Source: Chloranthus sessilifolius
Taxonomy: Eukaryota > Streptophyta > Magnoliopsida > Chloranthales > Chloranthaceae
Assembly: GCA_021018995.1 (NCBI GenBank)
Contig: CM037593.1
Span: 9,762,088-9,826,087 of the forward strand
Direction: 5' to 3'
DNA: 64,000 bases
Shown here: piece after piece, positions 61,340 through 64,000 of the stretch
How positions within the stretch are numbered: the first letter of the stretch is position 1
Layout: the number at the start of each line of letters is the position of its first letter
Notes under the pieces: generated by a model
Database searches by the model: none
The model's input: only the letters and a program-made list of their open reading frames with translations
What the model was told of the DNA's origin: nothing
Program-made: the position numbers and the translations under genes

Positions 61340-63480
61340 TGTTTTTTGAGATAATTATCCAACGGGGTCTCTACTCTAGCGCTATCTACCCGACAGGGTC
61401 CCTACTTCATTAAATGACTCAGCAGGGTCTGAGACCCTCAAACTTTTCAATTTGTTAGTTTTAACTTCAAACGAAGATGAAACATGCATAATAAAAGGGC
61501 AAAAAAGTTCATATTCGAAGAAGTTGAAATGACAAAAATGTCATTACTTATAATCGAATGAAATAACGAAAATGTCATCGTTTTAAATTAGTTTCCTCTC
61601 ATATTTGTTGAAATCAGAAAAACCCTTCTTTCCTCTCATCTTCGTTTGAAACCCCTTCTTTTTTCTCATCATCATCGTTGACAAAAGTTTGACGCTGGCC
61701 ATTGCAGAGGTGGAGTGTCGGCCCCGGTTTCATTCCCCATCTATTTTGGTTGCCGATTCTCATCGCCGTTGAGGAGAAGAGCATCGTTTTTATCGTCGGC
61801 CATTGCTGAAGTGGAGTGTCATCCTCCTTTTCACCATCTGTCTTCTCCATTTCGCAGGTGGAGTATATTTTTTTTTCATTTCGTAAAACTCTAATCTTTA
61901 GCGTTTAGGGTTATGATTTTTGTGATCTTGAATTGAAGTATGGTACTCTTACCCTAAATCCGTACAAATAGGGGCATTATTTTTGTCTTTTTTTCCAGTT
62001 TAAAATTCATATTGGGTAATCCACCTATTGCAAACTCAATTTGTTTCTCACCATCGATTGTTGTTAGAAAGAATTTTTTTTGGCTTTGGATTCTTTTCCA
62101 CAATCTATGATTCTAGTTTACGGTTTATAAGCGGGTTAAAATAAAAACTAACTACATTTTTAGGGTTTGAATTCTATATTCAGATGTTCTGCTATAGTGT
62201 TGTATAATAAATGGCATGAGCTTATAAATGACAAGAAAGTTATTTTAATTATGTAAAATAGATTTGTATAAATGGGAAGAATATTTTTTTGTGTTTCAAT
62301 TAATTTTCTTTCTTCTTTATCATTAGAAAATCAATTAAAAGATTTATTTATTTATTATTTTATTTTTTACGTTTGATGCAAATATAGATCGTGTGACCTA
62401 TCAGACCTTTGAATGTAAACATAATAAAGAATGTAATTTTTTTACTTGTAATCACACGATTGATCGGCAGTCACAGAAATTGATTAATTTAGTTTTAAAT
62501 TTATATTCTCTAATATTATTTTATATAATGGATACATAAAATGGAAAGTTCGGAATAGAGACATTTTGTTGGTCCCTTGTTTCTTGTTTAAAGTTCGTAT
62601 TGGGTAATCCACCCATTGGAAGCTCAATCTTTTTCTCGCTATCGATTGTTGTTGAAAAGAATTTTTCTTAGCTTTGGCTTCGGCTTCTTTTCCATAATCT
62701 ATGATTGTAGGTTAAAGATTACGAGGTGGTTAAAATAAAAACTCAACCATTAATCCCAGTCGCTCCATTCGAAAAATATATATGAGTTTTTAGCATATAC
62801 CCTATGGTTTATCATTATATATAAATGGCACCCCTATTTCACTTATTTCTAAATAACAACTTGAATTAATGTTTGTTAATTGTCATCTCTAGAAAACCAA
62901 AGTGCAAATACCCAACACGAGTAAAAAACAGTGTAGGTGATAATTGCACTTTGCTTTTTTTAAGAGATGACCCTTAACATAACAATAAATGAAGGTGTTA
63001 TTTAAACACAAAATGCAAATTAGGATATTCTTTATAAATATATAAAATTTATTTTAAAAAATAGATATATATATATATATATTGAATTTAAATATTATTT
63101 CGTTTGTGAAGCCCTAATCTTTAGGGTTGATTATTGTTAGATATTTTTGCATTTGTGAAACCGTAACCTTCACTTTGACGATGGGGTATATTTTGCATTT
63201 TTGAAACCCTAATCTTTAGGGTTTAAGATTAATTTTTTCCTTTGTTTGTAAATAATTATGAAAATCTGTAAATTTTAGGATTAGTAGTTATACATGACGA
63301 ATTACGTTTCTCACAAATAACATATTGATTGAATTATCTGTTTGAATCGAAACGTGATTTTTTATCTGTAAATTTATTATTATATATCGGTTTTGTATGT
63401 GTAAAGACATTTTTCCATCATAGATTGATAAAAAACTTACCTAGCACAGAATTTGATTCACTGATTAACCCTCTTGACTT
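61340..63480. repeat. AT-rich DNA with a diverged direct duplication
   Basis: A 160-170-bp segment beginning ...gttcgtattgggtaatccaccc recurs at about 61998-62155 and 62586-62750. 'aaccctaatctttagggtt' words recur at about 61890, 63110 and 63205. No gene is recognised. Confidence 0.6.
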
Positions 63481-63779
63481 GTACATTTGAAGGTTTGGGT
63501 CTGCCTTAACCCACACTTATCCAATCCAATCAAAAAATGAAAATCTCATCTCCACTTGATCTGCTTCGGAGATTCGAGAAACCACCGTAGATGCAACGAT
63601 ACGCCAACAACCCACATAAGCTGCAAAAGTCTTTCCATTCTATCAATAGAAGGGCCTTCCATCTTACCATGGCTATCTAGTCATTGACCCCGCACGCAGT
63701 GGTTGGATCGCAAGATGAGTGTGGCAGGTTGCTTGCTTGGCTCATGAATCATTGCACTGATCAGAGGGTGTTCGTAGTG

Positions 63780-63995
63780 ACTAAAGATAGATGACATTAT
63801 TGATAAGTCATTATCAGTCTTTTATAAGCCTGTATCATCCATTTATTAGTCAGTTGCTTCTCGAAGACATGATGCGTCTTTTATAAGACCGTATTATCCA
63901 TTTATAAGGCAGTTGCTTCTGAAAGACATAATCAGATAAGCCTTTTATAAGAGTGATGTCTCTTCGTTACGCAGCTTCTTCTTTAAGACATGATC
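63780..63995. repeat. Imperfect tandem repeat at the right window edge
   Basis: About three copies of a 60-70-bp unit built on cttttataag..gtatcatccatttat..gtcagttgcttctcgaagacatgat. It continues beyond the window. Confidence 0.65.
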
Positions 63996-64000
63996 AATAG

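Overview
This is nuclear DNA from a flowering plant. Genes are split by plant-style GT-AG introns (one GC-AG), their products match angiosperm families, and most of the rest is transposable elements. AT-rich sequence and 6-8 kb introns suggest a medium or large, transposon-rich genome. I cannot name the species.

Four protein genes can be supported. (1) A WRKY72-like group IIb transcription factor, + strand, exons 1893-2006 and from 3718; its 5' exons are outside the window or lost, and its last exon appears to be frameshifted twice. (2) An intronless E-class PLS pentatricopeptide repeat protein, - strand, 5660-7567, closest to Arabidopsis At2g02750. (3) A mitochondrial GUF1/LepA-type GTPase, - strand, 10054-24367, rebuilt here as 11 exons with consistent phase and 672 codons. 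(4) SURF1, a cytochrome c oxidase assembly factor, - strand, 43935-61045, rebuilt as 6 exons and 341 codons. Its 70-bp last exon lies 6.8 kb from the exon before it. GUF1 and SURF1 both serve mitochondria, and PPR proteins are usually organellar, but nothing shows the three work as a unit.

The region 24.4-43.9 kb, between GUF1 and SURF1, is mainly transposons. A 7.1-kb decayed Ty1/copia element (31176-38274) interrupts one copy of an older repeat whose uninterrupted paralogue lies at 27.3-28.9 kb. A broken inverted copy of the 5' end of SURF1 lies at 29655-30412. A long inverted-repeat element spans 24.8-26.5 kb. Several MITEs and two SINEs are also present.

The most striking layer is a set of small non-autonomous DNA transposons. 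At least a dozen have terminal inverted repeats plus recognisable 8-bp target duplications (hAT hallmark), and each family is built from its own iterated short word. They sit in introns of GUF1 and SURF1 and between genes, and some are nested. Mutator-like elements lie 13 and 22 bp from two GUF1 splice donors. A probable 5.5-kb Helitron fills most of SURF1 intron 2, and the broken SURF1 copy preserves its empty site. From 61.3 to 64.0 kb I see only AT-rich sequence with diverged repeats.
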